Assembly (NCBI GenBank): GCA_964558295.1
Contig: CAZLDQ010000054.1
Location: 1 to 29,521 of the forward strand
Direction: 5' to 3'
Length of the DNA: 29,521 nt
Source: JBDKTH01 sp964558295
GTDB taxonomy: Bacteria; Planctomycetota; Planctomycetia; Pirellulales; Thermoguttaceae
Shown: piece by piece, positions 14,806 through 23,083 of the stretch
How positions within the stretch are numbered: the first letter of the stretch is position 1
How the letters are laid out: every line of letters starts with the position of its first letter
Notes under the pieces: model-generated
The model's input: the letters and a program-made list of their open reading frames with translations, nothing else
What the model was told of the DNA's origin: nothing
The model's database searches: none
Made by a program: the position numbers and the translations under genes

Positions 14806-15711
14806 TCAAGCCTCCGACTCCAGGAACTCCTCCGTGATGGACGACGCCGAAAGGGCACTCTTGTGTTCCACCACCGCTTTGAGCACCAAGGTGACAATCG
14901 CCAGCAGGGCCAAGAGCGAGGCCACGGCAAAGGCGGCGGCAAATTGATATTCGTTGTAGAGGATTTCCACATGCAAGGGCATCGTGTTGGTCCCCCCCCG
15001 GATATGCCCGGAAACGACGGCCACGGCGCCAAATTCCCCCAGCGCCCGCGCGGTACCGCGAATCCCGCCGGAGCGCCGCCCCCACTTGATGTTCGGCAGC
15101 GTCACACGCCAGAAGATCTGCCAGCCGCTGGCCCCGAGGACCCGCGCAGCTTGTTCCTCTTCCGAGCCCTGGGCGTGCATCAGCGGGATCAGTTCCCGGG
15201 CGACGAAGGGGAACGTCACAAAGATCGTGGCAAGCACCACCCCCGGCACGGCGAAAATCACCTGGAACCCGTGATCGGCCAGCCAGGGCCCCAACGCGCT
15301 GCCCCGGCCGAACATCAGTACATAGATCACACCGGCGATCACGGGAGAGCCAGCATACGGCAGGTCGATGAGCGTAATCAACATGCTCTTGCCGGCGAAT
15401 TCGAACTTGCCGATGCACCAGGCGGCCGCCAGCCCGAAAATCACATTCAGCGGCACGGCGATCCCCGCGGCAATCAGCGTGAGTTTAATCGCCGACAAGG
15501 CATCGGGATCTTTCAGTGCACTGAGATAGACCTCCCACCCTTCCTCGAACGCTTGCACGAAGACGGCCACCAAGGGCAGGAGCAAAAAGAGCGTCAGGAA
15601 GCCCACGCTGACGCCGATCAGCAGGCCGCGGACCCAGGCCGGTTCGTTGACCATCGCCGTCGTCCCGCCCATCGACTTGGAGTTCAACCGTGCGGCAATC
15701 GTTCCGGCCAT
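14806..15711 (-). CDS. cysW: Sulfate ABC importer permease CysW
   Basis: One of two membrane subunits of the sulfate/thiosulfate importer. The 301-residue product has six hydrophobic helices, starting after about residue 25 (RGLLIGVSVGFLTLFLLLPL). It has the EAA-type coupling loop EEQAARVLGASGWQIFWRVT followed by LGEFGAVAVVSGHIRGGTNTMPLHVEILYNEY-type sequence characteristic of CysW. The ATG at 15711 lies one base after the cysT stop (TGA-C-ATG), indicating translational coupling. In-frame ATGs 13 and 19 codons later are possible alternatives, but the tight junction favours the first. Confidence 0.94.
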   Translation of the reverse strand: MAGTIAARLNSKSMGGTTAMVNEPAWVRGLLIGVSVGFLTLFLLLPLVAVFVQAFEEGWEVYLSALKDPDALSAIKLTLIAAGIAVPLNVIFGLAAAWCIGKFEFAGKSMLITLIDLPYAGSPVIAGVIYVLMFGRGSALGPWLADHGFQVIFAVPGVVLATIFVTFPFVARELIPLMHAQGSEEEQAARVLGASGWQIFWRVTLPNIKWGRRSGGIRGTARALGEFGAVAVVSGHIRGGTNTMPLHVEILYNEYQFAAAFAVASLLALLAIVTLVLKAVVEHKSALSASSITEEFLESEA

Positions 15712-15712
15712 G

Positions 15713-16552
15713 TCAAACGACCTCCGCGTACTGCTTGCGGCTCCAGCGTTGGAGCAGATTGATACACAGGAGCATCACGAAGGACATAGTCAGTATGACC
15801 ACGGCGATGGCCGTCGCCCCGGCGTAGTCGTACTGCTCCAGCTTGATAACGATCAACAGCGGCGTAATCTCGGTCTTCATCGGCATATTGCCGGCGATGA
15901 AGATCACCGAGCCGTATTCGCCCAACGCCCGGGCCAGGGCCATGGCAAAACCGGTCAAAAGGGCGGGCAGCACGCCGGGCAGAATCACCTGCCAGAAGGT
16001 CTGTAGCCGGCTGGCCCCCAGGCTCGCCGCCGCTTCTTCCAACTCCACATCGAGATCTTCCAAGGCCGGCTGGAGCGTACGCACGACAAACGGCAGACCG
16101 ATGAACGTCAGCGCCACGACAATCCCCAGCCAGGAATAGGCCACTTGAATGCCCAACGGCTCCAGGTAGCGTCCAATCCAACCGTTGGGCGAGTAGAGCG
16201 AAGTGAGTGCAATGCCCGAGACGGCCGTCGGGAGTGCGAACGGCAAGTCCACCATCGCATCAAGGATCTTCCGCCCCGCAAACCGATAACGCACCAAAAC
16301 CCAAGCAACCACGAAGCCGAAGACCGCATTGATCACGGCGGCCAACAGCGAACAGCCGATGCTCAGCCGATACGACGCCAGCGCCCGGGGATCGGCTACC
16401 GTGCTCCAAAAGCTTTGCCAACTGGAATGGGTGCTCTTGAGAAACAGGGACGACAACGGGATCAGCACGATCAGGCTCAAATAGAAGATCGTGAACCCCA
16501 TCGTCAAACCGAAGCCCGGCAACACGCTGCGTTGTTTCAGCTGCATTTTCAT
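15713..16552 (-). CDS. cysT: Sulfate ABC importer permease CysT (CysU)
   Basis: The partner membrane subunit of CysW. The 279-residue protein has six membrane helices, the early segment SVLPGFGLTMGFTIFYLSLI typical of CysT, the segment DLPFALPTAVSGIALTSLYS, the EAA loop EEAAASLGASRLQTFWQVIL with PGVLPALLTG, and LARALGEYGSVIFIAGNMP, which matches the CysT consensus closely. Its ATG at 16552 is 3 nt after the sbp stop, and its own stop is one base before cysW. Two start codons (MKM) are adjacent; either changes only two residues. Confidence 0.95.
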   Translation of the reverse strand: MKMQLKQRSVLPGFGLTMGFTIFYLSLIVLIPLSSLFLKSTHSSWQSFWSTVADPRALASYRLSIGCSLLAAVINAVFGFVVAWVLVRYRFAGRKILDAMVDLPFALPTAVSGIALTSLYSPNGWIGRYLEPLGIQVAYSWLGIVVALTFIGLPFVVRTLQPALEDLDVELEEAAASLGASRLQTFWQVILPGVLPALLTGFAMALARALGEYGSVIFIAGNMPMKTEITPLLIVIKLEQYDYAGATAIAVVILTMSFVMLLCINLLQRWSRKQYAEVV

Positions 16553-16555
16553 GGG

Positions 16556-17632
16556 TTACGGCTTATAAATCGCATCGAACAGCCCGCCGTCGTCGAAGTG
16601 GACCTTCTGAGCCATCGCCCAGCCGCCGAAGACGGCGTCGATCGTGAACAATTCCACCTTCGGGAAGCGGCTTTCGTACTTCCGAGCGATCTCCGGATTG
16701 CTCGGCCGATAGTAGTGCTTGGCGGCCAACTCTTGACCGACCGGGCTGTAGAGATACTCCAAGTAGGCCTCGGCCGCTTTGCGCGTGCCGTGCCGATCAA
16801 CGACCTTGTCGACCACGGCCACCGGCGGCTCAGCCAGGATGCTCACCGAGGGGACGACGATATCGAACTGCCCACGCCCCAAGCGATTGACGACGAGCAA
16901 CGCCTCGTTCTCCCACGCCAAGAACACATCGCCGATGCCGCGTTGCACAAAAGTGTTGGTCGCCCCTCGCGCCCCGGAGTCGAGAACCGGCACGTTGCGG
17001 AACATCTGGGTGACAAACGCCTGGGCCTTCTTGTTTGCCGCGGCCACCGCCTCGGCCTGGGCCGGATCGTTGACCTTGTCCAGGTTTCCCAGCTCTCGCT
17101 TGAGGACATAGCCCCAGGCGGCCAGGTAATTCCAGCGTGCGCCCCCCGAGGTCTTCGGATTGGGGGTAATCACCGAGATCCCCGGCTTCACCAGATCGTC
17201 CCAGTCCTTGACCCCCTTGGGATTCCCCTTACGCACCAGGAAGACGATCGTCGACGTATAGGGGCAACTGTTGTTCGGCAACCGGCTGCGCCAGTTGGGG
17301 GCGATCAGGCCGCTATGCTTGACAATCGCATCGATGTCGTAAGCCAAGGCGAGCGTCACCACGTCGGCTTCCAGGCCATCGATCACTGCCCGCGCTTGTT
17401 TGCCCGAGCCGCCGTGCGACTGGCGCACCTCGATCGTCGAGTCTGTCTGCTCCAACCAGTGGTTACAAAAGGCCGTGTTGAATGCCTTGTAGGGCTCGGG
17501 GGTAGGGTCATAGGCGACGTTCAACAGCGGTGCCGGGGCCGGCCCGGAGAGTCCATAGACCAGCCCCGGCACCAGCAATACGCCAGCCAGCAGGCTCAAC
17601 AGCGCCACCCGTCTTGATAGACCTCGCAACAT
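16556..17632 (-). CDS. sbp: Periplasmic sulfate-binding protein
   Basis: It captures sulfate or thiosulfate and delivers it to CysTW. The 358-residue product has a signal peptide (MLRGLSRRVALLSLLAGVLL, cut near VYG) and the family hallmarks: VAYDPTPEPYKAFN, QSHGGSGKQARAVIDGLEAD, then VTLALAYDIDAI, and NPKTSGGARWNYLAAWGY. VQRGIGDVFLAWENEALL and the C-terminal FPKVELFTIDAVFGGWAMAQ are also typical. The first position usually reads YDPTRE, here YDPTPE. GGGAGG lies about 6 nt before the ATG at 17632. It heads the sbp-cysT-cysW-cysA operon and is divergent from the sigma-54-type activator gene. Whether sulfate or thiosulfate is preferred cannot be told. Confidence 0.95.
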   Translation of the reverse strand: MLRGLSRRVALLSLLAGVLLVPGLVYGLSGPAPAPLLNVAYDPTPEPYKAFNTAFCNHWLEQTDSTIEVRQSHGGSGKQARAVIDGLEADVVTLALAYDIDAIVKHSGLIAPNWRSRLPNNSCPYTSTIVFLVRKGNPKGVKDWDDLVKPGISVITPNPKTSGGARWNYLAAWGYVLKRELGNLDKVNDPAQAEAVAAANKKAQAFVTQMFRNVPVLDSGARGATNTFVQRGIGDVFLAWENEALLVVNRLGRGQFDIVVPSVSILAEPPVAVVDKVVDRHGTRKAAEAYLEYLYSPVGQELAAKHYYRPSNPEIARKYESRFPKVELFTIDAVFGGWAMAQKVHFDDGGLFDAIYKP

Positions 17633-17958
17633 CCCATCCTCCCAAATTGGTGGGTTTCTTAGGCAAAATCACTACGCACGATGAGGGAATTGCAAATGGT
17701 ATGCCGCGTGCAATCAGCAGGGGCCGACGGAACTAACGTAGGCGGGGGGAGGTTGCTGTCCTTGCCGTCAGTGGAGGGGAGGCGATTCTCGTCTTAACGT
17801 CTTGACGGCAGGTCAGTTATGCTAAACGTTCCAGCAACCATCGAGACTCCAAAGCAAGGGACGAGGCCATTGGTCGGCCAGATGAGACCGAGACGACCCA
17901 GGATATGTGCTGGCTTGGGCCGCGAAATATGCTAGGATAGCCGTGGTATTTCACGGGC
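17633..17958. other. Divergent control region between sbp and the activator gene
   Basis: 326 bp that must carry both promoters. Seen: a CCAAATTGG motif at 17642-17650 just upstream of the sbp ribosome site; ATTGCA/TGCAAT half-sites at 17689-17694 and 17709-17714; a GG-N10-GC arrangement at 17697-17712; TTAACG followed after 18 bp by TATGCT near 17795-17824; and TATGCTAGGAT near 17928-17938. None is strong enough alone to be called a promoter with confidence. Confidence 0.45.
17697..17712 (+). promoter_or_regulatory. Weak sigma-54-like promoter candidate
   Basis: TGGTATGCCGCGTGCA has GG and GC separated by 10 bp and matches 9 of 12 consensus positions of TGGCACG-N4-TTGCW by my count. It points toward the activator gene 250 bp away. 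Chance occurrence is quite possible. Confidence 0.2.
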
Positions 17959-19545
17959 ATGTGTATGGACAAGTTTCGCAACTTACTGCTCGATGTCTGG
18001 CGCGAGGCGTGCCGCCATATCCACATCACCGAATCGGCCGCGGCAATCGCTGCCCTGCTGGTTCGCCAGATGCCTCTGGACCGGATCCTCGTCCGCCGCA
18101 TCGATGTGGGACGTTCCAGCCTGGAGACGGTGGCCGTGGCCTGGGCCGAGCCGGGCCGCCCGATCGAGGAAGCCCGCACCGAAGTCCCCCCCGCCGATCT
18201 CCAGAAGCTTCTGGCTTGGTGTCAGGGCAAACAGGTCTATCGGCGGTGCAACGGCCTGGACCAGGGCGGCCTGCCGCTGGTCGTGCCGCATGGCATCGAA
18301 GGCGAGGTCTTGGGCATCGGTCTCTGCAACCAGCACGGCCCGACTGGCGTACTCCTCCTGGTCGCCCGGCCCGGGCAAGCCTTTCAGCCGCTTCACGATG
18401 AGATTCTCCTTGCGCTGCGCGAGCCGTTCTCTGTGGCCTTGGAGAACGACAGCCGCGTGCGGGAAATCGCTGCCTTGCGGGAAGCGGCCGAAGCCGATCG
18501 CCAGTCGCTCTTGACGAAACTCGGACGCCAAGCCCTGCGCGACACGATCATCGGCTCAGATTCCGGCCTGCACTCGGTCATGGAGCGTGTCAACCTCGTC
18601 TCCCGTTCTGACGTCCCCGTGCTGATTCTCGGCGAGACGGGCACCGGCAAGGAACTCGTCTCCCGGGCGATCCACGAGCGTTCTAATCGGGCCCTGGGTC
18701 CCTTCATGCGGGTCAACTGCGGGGCCATCCCGCCGGAACTGATCGACTCGCAACTGTTCGGCCACGAACGCGGCAGCTTCACCGGCGCGGCCGACACCCA
18801 TCGCGGCTGGTTCGAGCGGGCCGATCGGGGCACGCTCTTTTTGGACGAGATTGGCGAATTACCCTCGGCAGCTCAAGTCCGTTTGCTCCGCGTCTTGCAG
18901 GACGGCTCGTTCGAGCGCGTCGGCAGTCAACAGTCAACGACCGTTGATGTGCGGATCGTGGCGGCCACCCACCGCGATCTTTCCGGAATGGTTCGCGAAG
19001 GAAAGTTCCGCGAGGATCTCTGGTATCGGCTAGCTGTATTTCCAATCAACTTGCCACCACTACGCGAACGTCCCGAGGACATTCCGGCCTTGGCCCGCCA
19101 TTTTGCCCAACGGGCCGCCACGCGGTTCGGTCTTCCTCCGTTGATGCCCACGCCCGAGGACATTCGCCTGTTGGTTTCCTATCCCTGGCCGGGTAACGTG
19201 CGCGAACTGGGCACCGTGATGGACCGCGCCGCGATTCTGGGCAACGGCCGCGCTCTGGAGGTGGCCAAGGCCCTGGGCGTCCAAGCCACCGGCCCCGCGT
19301 CGGCGGGCGCCAACGGCTCAGCGACCAGTTCCCCCCGCCCCGAACGGATCATCCCGCTCGACGAGGCCATGAAACGCCACATCGAAGCGGCCCTCCACGC
19401 CACCCGCGGCCGCATCGAAGGCCCCCAAGGCACCGCCGCCCTCTTGGACATCAATCCCCACACCCTTCGTGCCCGCATGCGCAAGTTGGGCATCGACTGG
19501 GGGCGGTTTCGGGAAAGGGGAGAGGGAACGGGGGCTGGGAATTAG
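17959..19545 (+). CDS. Sigma-54-dependent transcriptional activator (GAF-like sensor, AAA+, Fis-type HTH)
   Basis: A 528-residue bacterial enhancer-binding protein that should remodel sigma-54 RNA polymerase. Residues 1-170 are a variable sensor region resembling a GAF domain (not a response-regulator receiver: the usual phospho-Asp pattern is absent). The AAA+ core has Walker A GETGTGKE (225-232), the sigma-54 contact loop GSFTGA (272-277, usual GAFTGA), Walker B GTLFLDEIGE (291-300), sensor I ATHRD (336-340), the Arg-finger segment FREDLWYRL and YPWPGNVREL. A Fis-like HTH lies at the end (GPQGTAALLDINPHTLRARM), followed by a purine-tract-encoded tail RERGEGTGAGN. Start ATG at 17959; a second ATG two codons later is equally possible, and no Shine-Dalgarno was seen. 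It is divergent from the sulfate operon, which makes that operon a plausible target, but no evidence ties them. Confidence 0.93.
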   Translation: MCMDKFRNLLLDVWREACRHIHITESAAAIAALLVRQMPLDRILVRRIDVGRSSLETVAVAWAEPGRPIEEARTEVPPADLQKLLAWCQGKQVYRRCNGLDQGGLPLVVPHGIEGEVLGIGLCNQHGPTGVLLLVARPGQAFQPLHDEILLALREPFSVALENDSRVREIAALREAAEADRQSLLTKLGRQALRDTIIGSDSGLHSVMERVNLVSRSDVPVLILGETGTGKELVSRAIHERSNRALGPFMRVNCGAIPPELIDSQLFGHERGSFTGAADTHRGWFERADRGTLFLDEIGELPSAAQVRLLRVLQDGSFERVGSQQSTTVDVRIVAATHRDLSGMVREGKFREDLWYRLAVFPINLPPLRERPEDIPALARHFAQRAATRFGLPPLMPTPEDIRLLVSYPWPGNVRELGTVMDRAAILGNGRALEVAKALGVQATGPASAGANGSATSSPRPERIIPLDEAMKRHIEAALHATRGRIEGPQGTAALLDINPHTLRARMRKLGIDWGRFRERGEGTGAGN

Positions 19546-19548
19546 GGG
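19511..19548. repeat. Purine-rich tract overlapping the end of the activator gene
   Basis: A run of G/A (GGGAAAGGGGAGAGGGAACG then GGGGCTGGGAATTAGGGG) encodes the last residues of the activator. The reverse complement of 1151-1200 has a similar order of GGGAAAG, GGGG, GGGGCTG and ATTAGGG blocks, suggesting copies of one degenerate interspersed element. Confidence 0.45.
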
Positions 19549-19627
19549 ATGGTGGAGTGTGGAGGGCCGAATCCCTAACAGGTCTTGGCGACAAACCGGG
19601 CAATCGACCCTGTAGCCATTCAAACGC

Positions 19628-22600
19628 CTACTTCCCCAACTTCAACCGAATCCCCTTCAAATTCATCGGCGTCCAACCCGCCTTCACCGGCTTGACGGCG
19701 AGCGATTGCTTACCGGCAGGAATCTCGATTGTACCGAGGGTGACAGTCTGAAAGGCACCGAAATCGCCAGTCTTCGGGGCCTTCCCCTCGAGCTTCTGGT
19801 CGCCGACAATCACCTGGAATGAGCCGGTGCCCATCGAGGCAATCTCGGCCGTTAGGGTAAACGTGCCCGGCTGACGGATCTGGAACTTCCACTCGGCCCA
19901 GTCGTCGGCGTTGGTCCAAAAGCCGAGGTTATCGCGCTGGTCCCCCGACTCGTACTGGATCTGCTTGCCGTGGCAGATGGCCTCGGAGGCGGGCAACTGG
20001 AGCGAGCCGTCGGGGTTTTGCGAGGGGAGCATCGGCTCGACGTCCAACGCCCCCTGAACCTTCAGCACGACCACCGAGCAGATCGGGTCGGGGGCTGTGC
20101 CGGGCAAGGTGACCAGTACGCCTTCGGCCATCTTGTCGGCACGGAGGGCCTGTTTGTCTGGATCGGCCAAGAGATAGGCCTTGTCCACCGTGTTCTTCAA
20201 ACCGGGCACATAGAGCTTGCCGTCTTCCGGCCAGTTGAACACATGCAGGTAGAGTGTCGCTTCGTGGTCGCTCGTCTTCTTCGTCGAGCGGCCCCAGGGG
20301 AGATGCTTGAACGGGCTGGCGCTGGTCGCGTAAATCGCTTCGCCGTTGATACGCATCCAGCGCCCGATTTCCTTGAGCCGGTCGACCGACGGCTGCGGAA
20401 TCCGTCCTTCGCTGGTCGGACCGACGTTCAACAGGTAGTTGCCCCCTTTGGAGGCGATATCGACCAGGTTGCGAATCAGCGTTTCAGTCGACTTCCAGTG
20501 GTCGTCGTAGCTCTTGTAGCCCCAGGTATCGTTCATCGTCATGCAGGTTTCCCAATCGCGGCCGGGCATGCCCGTGGCCGGGATGTGCTGTTCGGGCGTG
20601 TCGGTGTCACCGCGATAGCCGCCGCCGAGGCGGTTGTTGTGAATGATGCCCGGCTGAAGGCGAAGAAGCGGCAGGAGCATCTCCGCTCGTTCTTTGGTCA
20701 TGTCGCACGGCGTATCCCACCACAAGATGGCGATCGGGCCATAGTTCGACAGGATCTCACGCACCTGGGGTACGGCAATCTTCTGGATGTACTCGGTCAT
20801 GTCGCCGTCTTGGGCCTTGTCCCAATGGCCACCGGCCGCGGCTCCGCCCGGATGACACCAATCCTGGGCCTGGGAGTAGTAAAACCCCAGCTTCAAACCG
20901 TGCTTCTGGCACGCGGCGGCCAACTCCTTGAGCGGGTCGCGGCCGAAGGGCGTGGCGTCTTTGATGTCCCAGTCGGTGGCCTTCGAGTCGAACATCGCAA
21001 ACCCGTCGTGATGCTTCGAGGTGATCACGATGTACTTCATTCCGGCTTCCTTGGCCAACCGGACCCACTGGTCCGCATCATACTTGACCGGGTTGAACTG
21101 CTTGGCATACTCCTTGTACACGGCCACGGGGATCTTGCCCTGGTTCATGATCCACTCGCCAATCGACGGGATTCGCTTCCCCTCGTAGGTGCCGGCCGGC
21201 ACGGAGTAAACACCCCAGTGGATAAACAGGCCGAAGCGGGCTTCACGCCACCACTTCATGCGTGCGTCGCGTTGGGCGGGCGTTTCGTTTTCGTAGGGGT
21301 CGATCGTGACGATCTCCGGGGCGCCTTCGATATCCAATGCGATCACGGTGGCCAGCTTGTCGGGCATCTCGGCCGGCAAGGCGATCACCACGCCGCTAGC
21401 CGACGTCGTCACGTCGAGTTTTTTGCCGCAGGCCAAGAGCCGGGCTCCGGCCAGCTGGTTGGCCAAGGGGGGCAGCACGAGCCGGCCGTCCTTCGGCCAG
21501 TTGAACACGTGCAGGTAGAGCCGGGTCTTGCCGTCGGCCAGCTTCTTCTGGGTTGAGCGGCCCCAGGGGGTTTCTTTGAACGGGCTGGCTTGCGTCCCAT
21601 AGATCGACTCGCCGTTGGCCTCCATCCACTGGCCCATCTGTTCAAGCCGCTCGATCGACGGGGCGGGAATCTCGCCCTCGGCGGTCGGGCCGACGTTCAG
21701 CAGATAGTTGCCCCCTTTGGAAGCGATGTCGATCAGGTTGCGCACCAGCTTTTCGGTCGATTTCCAATTGTGGTCCGTGTGCTTGAAGCCCCAGGTGTCG
21801 TTCATCGTCATGCACGACTCCCAGTCCACGCCGGGAAGCCCCGTAGCGGGGATCTCCTGCTCGGGCGTGCCGAAATCGCCCGCATACTCCTGGTCGTCCT
21901 TGTTCAAACCCTCCATGCCCTTGCGCCCTTTGCCGATCCGGTTGTTGATTACCAGCGACGGCTTCAGGCTTCGCAAGTAGATGTACAGATCGCGGCCATC
22001 CGGCTCGGTCCACCAGTCGGGCCATTCGCCGTCGAACCAGAGCACCTCGACGCCGTAGTTGTCGATCAGTTCCTTGAGCTGCTGCTTCATGTAGGCCACG
22101 TATTCGGCCTTGCGTTCCGGCACAATCTTCATCGGGTTGAACGCCTTGTCGCTCGCCTTGGTGAAGGCCGGATGGTGCCAGTCCATGATCGAATAGTAGC
22201 AACAGAACTTGATGCCTTCCTTGCGGCAGGCGTCGGCCAGCGGCTTGAGCAGATCCTTGCCATAGGGCGTGGCATCGACCATGTCGTAGTCGGTCGCCTT
22301 GGAGTCGAACAGGCAAAAGCCGTCGTGATGCTTCGAGGTGATCACGAGATACTTGATCCCTGCCTTCTTGGCCACGGCCGCCCATTGGGCCGGATCATAC
22401 TTCACCGGGTTGAACTGCTTGGCCAGCGCCGCATACTCGTCGACCGGGATATTGGCCGTGTTCATGATCCATTCGCCAATCCCGCCGACCTCTTTCCCCT
22501 TCCATTGGCCGCCTGGAATCGCGTAAAGTCCCCAGTGGATAAACATCCCGAAGCGGGCGTCGCGCCACCACTGCATCCGGGCGTCACGATCCGCCTTTGA

Positions 22601-22693
22601 TTCCTTGTACCAACTCTCGTCCGCCGAGGCCGGCACGACGGCCAACAGCCCAACGAGTAGTGCCAATCCGATTCGGATCGCCATTCGATGCAT
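19628..22693 (-). CDS. Secreted alpha-L-fucosidase with two GH29 domains plus C-terminal domain
   Basis: A 1021-residue exported enzyme that should release alpha-linked fucose. After a signal peptide (about 1-24, cut near ASA-DE) come two full GH29 domains, about 30-460 and 472-880, and a C-terminal beta-rich domain (about 900-1020) likely to bind carbohydrate. Both GH29 copies keep the order RDARFG/REARFG, FIHWG, GEWIMN, AKQFNPVKYD, ITSKHHDGF, the nucleophile-bearing strand (D221 in LWFDGEW; D660 in LWWDTPC), TPEQ-x-IPATG, CMTMNDTWG, SKGGNYLLNVGPT and LYLHVFNWP. Similarity over the whole length indicates an internal duplication. I start at the ATG at 22693 (AAGGAG about 7 nt upstream, signal peptide begins there). 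The copies differ at the active site (DWHHPAF against DWCHPGG; LWFDGEW against LWWDTPC), suggesting different specificity. The neighbour encodes a GH2 mannosidase. Confidence 0.95.
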   Translation of the reverse strand: MHRMAIRIGLALLVGLLAVVPASADESWYKESKADRDARMQWWRDARFGMFIHWGLYAIPGGQWKGKEVGGIGEWIMNTANIPVDEYAALAKQFNPVKYDPAQWAAVAKKAGIKYLVITSKHHDGFCLFDSKATDYDMVDATPYGKDLLKPLADACRKEGIKFCCYYSIMDWHHPAFTKASDKAFNPMKIVPERKAEYVAYMKQQLKELIDNYGVEVLWFDGEWPDWWTEPDGRDLYIYLRSLKPSLVINNRIGKGRKGMEGLNKDDQEYAGDFGTPEQEIPATGLPGVDWESCMTMNDTWGFKHTDHNWKSTEKLVRNLIDIASKGGNYLLNVGPTAEGEIPAPSIERLEQMGQWMEANGESIYGTQASPFKETPWGRSTQKKLADGKTRLYLHVFNWPKDGRLVLPPLANQLAGARLLACGKKLDVTTSASGVVIALPAEMPDKLATVIALDIEGAPEIVTIDPYENETPAQRDARMKWWREARFGLFIHWGVYSVPAGTYEGKRIPSIGEWIMNQGKIPVAVYKEYAKQFNPVKYDADQWVRLAKEAGMKYIVITSKHHDGFAMFDSKATDWDIKDATPFGRDPLKELAAACQKHGLKLGFYYSQAQDWCHPGGAAAGGHWDKAQDGDMTEYIQKIAVPQVREILSNYGPIAILWWDTPCDMTKERAEMLLPLLRLQPGIIHNNRLGGGYRGDTDTPEQHIPATGMPGRDWETCMTMNDTWGYKSYDDHWKSTETLIRNLVDIASKGGNYLLNVGPTSEGRIPQPSVDRLKEIGRWMRINGEAIYATSASPFKHLPWGRSTKKTSDHEATLYLHVFNWPEDGKLYVPGLKNTVDKAYLLADPDKQALRADKMAEGVLVTLPGTAPDPICSVVVLKVQGALDVEPMLPSQNPDGSLQLPASEAICHGKQIQYESGDQRDNLGFWTNADDWAEWKFQIRQPGTFTLTAEIASMGTGSFQVIVGDQKLEGKAPKTGDFGAFQTVTLGTIEIPAGKQSLAVKPVKAGWTPMNLKGIRLKLGK

Positions 22694-23083
22694 GTCCCGC
22701 TCCTTTTCTTCCAAGGTGTGTTTTCTCGTGGCACGATCGGCCACAACGGCGACCGGACCAGCGTCCCCTCCCGGTCTGAGGAACCGTGGCTTGCAGCACA
22801 AGTATACGTGCGCAAAATCGGGATTCCGCCATTCGGTGGCCAGACAACTCGCCTACCATGGCCATTCTGGCTGGGGACGGGAGCAGGCTCCATCCCGCCA
22901 CGGCGGGGCGGGATAGTGCGGGATTGCAGCGTTTTTTTGCCCCAGGTTTGCGACCCTGGTGTCTTGACGCGGGTCAGTTCCCTCCGTCTGATGGCCCCCT
23001 TCAGCCGGCGGGCTTACCTGCCGTGGTTCGCGACGGCCCCCATCCCGTCCACCTGTCTTCCCCCGACGCTTGCACCGGGCGCG
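22694..23083. other. Intergenic region between GH2 and double-GH29 genes
   Basis: 390 bp without a gene. A minus-strand TATACT (plus-strand 22801-22806) lies about 108 bp before the fucosidase start but lacks a clear -35. A hairpin of 8-bp arms (22892-22899, 22907-22914, 7-nt loop) may end the GH2 transcript, though no T-run follows on the minus strand. A smaller CCAGG/CCTGG hairpin lies near 22943-22960. The rest shows nothing recognisable. Confidence 0.5.
22892..22914. repeat. GC-rich hairpin between glycosidase genes
   Basis: ATCCCGCC pairs exactly with GGCGGGAT across a 7-nt loop. Located about 170 bp downstream of the GH2 stop and 200 bp upstream of the fucosidase start. Possible terminator or repeat remnant. 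Confidence 0.45.

Noticed and set aside
13783..15762. A 659-codon open frame on the plus strand opposite the cys operon
   Set aside because: It is antisense to cysA and cysW with clear motifs; its translation is rich in His/Arg/Gln/Gly as expected from the reverse strand of GC-rich genes. Similar frames opposite the sulfatase (3329-4840), the DUF6786-like gene (6037-7710), the fucosidase (19970-21556) and the PEP-CTERM gene (26459-27862) were rejected for the same reason.
10924..17650. Shared CCAATTTGG motif just upstream of the Cys-rich gene (10924-10932) and of sbp (17642-17650, reverse strand) as a common operator
   Set aside because: Only a 9-mer with two sightings; chance is plausible and the distances to the start codons differ.
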